Shown here: in pieces, positions 5,130-5,743 of the stretch | Layout of the letters: each line of letters begins with the position of its first letter | Numbering within the stretch: position 1 is the first letter of the stretch | NCBI GenBank assembly: GCA_009774615.1 | Contig: VSOC01000189.1 | Span: forward strand, 1-5,743 | From: Lachnospiraceae bacterium | GTDB lineage: Bacteria > Bacillota > Clostridia > Lachnospirales > Lachnospiraceae | Reading direction: 5' to 3' | DNA: 5,743 bases | Position numbers and translations under genes: made by a program | Notes under the pieces: generated by a model | Seen by the model: only the letters and a program-made list of their open reading frames with translations | Database searches by the model: none | What the model was told of the DNA's origin: nothing

Positions 5130-5372
5130 CTATTCCTCCAAAATTTGGGAGAACAATTCTTCTGTTGTTCCCTCAAAATGCTGTCCATTTCCTGTCCGTA
5201 TCATTTCGTCTGTTTCTGCCATTGCCGCCATTGTCGTTGCATTTGGTTTGAAATCTGGATACATGTCAAGCCCGGACATTTCCCCCAGACCTTCAAGCAT
5301 AGTAATAACGAAAATCATTTTATCATCTGGTAATCGATCAATCATGCTTTTTGCTATTTCCTGATAACTCAT
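5130..5372 (-). CDS. Antitoxin of the YafQ-type toxin, atypical N-terminus
   Basis: The 80-residue protein directly precedes the toxin gene, the standard antitoxin place. Its C-terminal part (MAETDEMIRTGNGQHFEGTTEELF, about residues 51-74) resembles the toxin-wrapping tail of RelB/DinJ antitoxins. The N-terminus (YQEIAKSMIDRLPDDKMIFV, about 3-22) looks all-helical; the beta strand of a ribbon-helix-helix domain is not apparent, unlike DinJ. It may thus lack its own DNA-binding domain. The start at ATG 5372 is chosen because AAGGAA ends about 8 nt upstream; a GTG at 5381 in the same frame is too close to that site. It should neutralise the toxin by direct binding and be degraded by proteases under stress. 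Antitoxin function is inferred from order and tail similarity. Confidence 0.8.
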   Translation of the reverse strand: MSYQEIAKSMIDRLPDDKMIFVITMLEGLGEMSGLDMYPDFKPNATTMAAMAETDEMIRTGNGQHFEGTTEELFSQILEE

Positions 5373-5395
5373 AGTTTGCACTTCCTTTCGAGGAT

Positions 5396-5401
5396 ATTAT
5401 A
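5396..5401 (-). promoter_or_regulatory. Possible -10 box of the toxin-antitoxin pair
   Basis: On the minus strand this reads TATAAT, 23 nt before the antitoxin ATG. No good -35 box lies 16-18 bp further up, so an activator or an RHH-type regulator would be needed, or the pair is mainly read through from the RHH gene. The leader would be very short. Confidence 0.3.
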
Positions 5402-5417
5402 TTTAGTTTTCATATAC

Positions 5418-5624
5418 TTATTCGGTTTGATTGTCACGTTCCATAGTTTCTGATACAGAACGGACAATAAAGGCATTGACACTTTCATTTTGCTTTTTTG
5501 CATGTTCCCTCAATGCTTCCTTTTGCCCTTTAGGGAATGTTACGTTGATTCGGTCATAGTTGTTTTTGACATATTTATTAACGGCTTTTTGTTGGGCTTT
5601 ACTTATTTTGCTATCCTCTGACAT
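5418..5624 (-). CDS. Arc-like ribbon-helix-helix DNA-binding protein
   Basis: The 68-residue protein has a basic, lysine-rich N-terminus (KISKAQQKAVNKYVKNNYD, about 6-24), then the strand RINVTFPKG (25-33), helix 1 (QKEALREHAKKQN, 34-46) and helix 2 (SVNAFIVRSVSETMERD, 48-64): the beta-alpha-alpha plan of Arc/CopG-type dimers, which bind DNA through the paired strands. Such proteins act as autorepressors and often as antitoxins. The ATG at 5624 follows GAAGG at about 7 nt. The antitoxin gene starts 45 nt downstream on the same strand, so all three genes may form one operon with this protein as its regulator, since the antitoxin seems to lack a DNA-binding fold. The 3' end is duplicated beyond the toxin. 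It may also be an orphan antitoxin of a lost toxin. Confidence 0.82.
   Translation of the reverse strand: MSEDSKISKAQQKAVNKYVKNNYDRINVTFPKGQKEALREHAKKQNESVNAFIVRSVSETMERDNQTE
5427..5450. repeat. Direct repeat, right copy
   Basis: This copy matches 4829-4852 with two differences in 24 bp and lies inside the 3' end of the intact RHH gene. Between the two copies lies the whole toxin-antitoxin pair. Confidence 0.65.
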
Positions 5625-5743
5625 ATTGACACCTTCTTTCTGTAAATTTGTTTTTTTGGTGGAGGATTATTTATAAAAATGCAGGAATCATCAGAACCAT
5701 CACGGCATTGCTCAAAATAAAGCGTATTGTTGAAACAGCGAAA

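Noticed and set aside
5095..5364. Plus-strand frames over the antitoxin gene
   Set aside because: They are antisense to the antitoxin and have no ribosome site or family pattern.
5603..5743. Minus-strand frame entering from the right edge (46 codons, ends inside the RHH gene)
   Set aside because: Open to the window edge with no visible start and an odd composition (INNPPPKKQIYRKK). It might be a partial gene tail, but cannot be supported here.

Overview
The window looks like an accessory mobile element from a low-to-moderate GC Bacillota, most likely a gut clostridium of the Lachnospiraceae type. This rests on AT-rich intergenic DNA, strong AGGAGG-like ribosome sites, GTG starts, and protein families typical of clostridial prophage-like islands. 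No rRNA, tRNA, CRISPR array, integrase or insertion sequence is visible.

The left half (about 1-4250, plus strand) is a phage- or satellite-like module behind a good sigma-A promoter (42-70). It runs: a small MerR/excisionase-like DNA-binding protein (117-317); a CHC2-primase-like protein whose zinc ligands are all missing and whose gene is split by an apparent 1-nt insertion near 726 (324-728 and 730-1005); a superfamily 3 D5/P4-type replication helicase (1002-2513); an HNH endonuclease with a premature stop at codon 6 (restart at 2746); an unknown 87-residue protein; a terminase-small-subunit-like HTH protein (3344-3859); a nine-codon stub; and an unknown 93-residue protein (3969-4250). Replication helicase plus HNH plus TerS-like protein, with no large terminase, portal or capsid gene in view, recalls a phage satellite (PICI/P4 logic), though the window is too short to prove it.

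The centre (4251-4853) is about 600 bp without a convincing gene. Its first part is dense in inverted repeats (4263-4352, 4373-4436, 4454-4497) and ends in a terminator-like hairpin (4511-4553). It could be a structured RNA or a replication, transfer or packaging site.

The right end (minus strand, converging on the centre) holds a ribbon-helix-helix protein (5624-5418), then a YafQ-family toxin-antitoxin pair (antitoxin 5372-5130, toxin 5126-4854). A 24-bp imperfect direct repeat, which encodes the tail of the RHH protein, lies on both sides of the pair. The downstream copy is a broken gene tail, a trace of insertion or duplication. The RHH protein may be the DNA-binding regulator of a three-part module.

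A frameshift, a nonsense codon, a stub and a gene remnant together suggest a decaying element, held perhaps by its toxin-antitoxin module.
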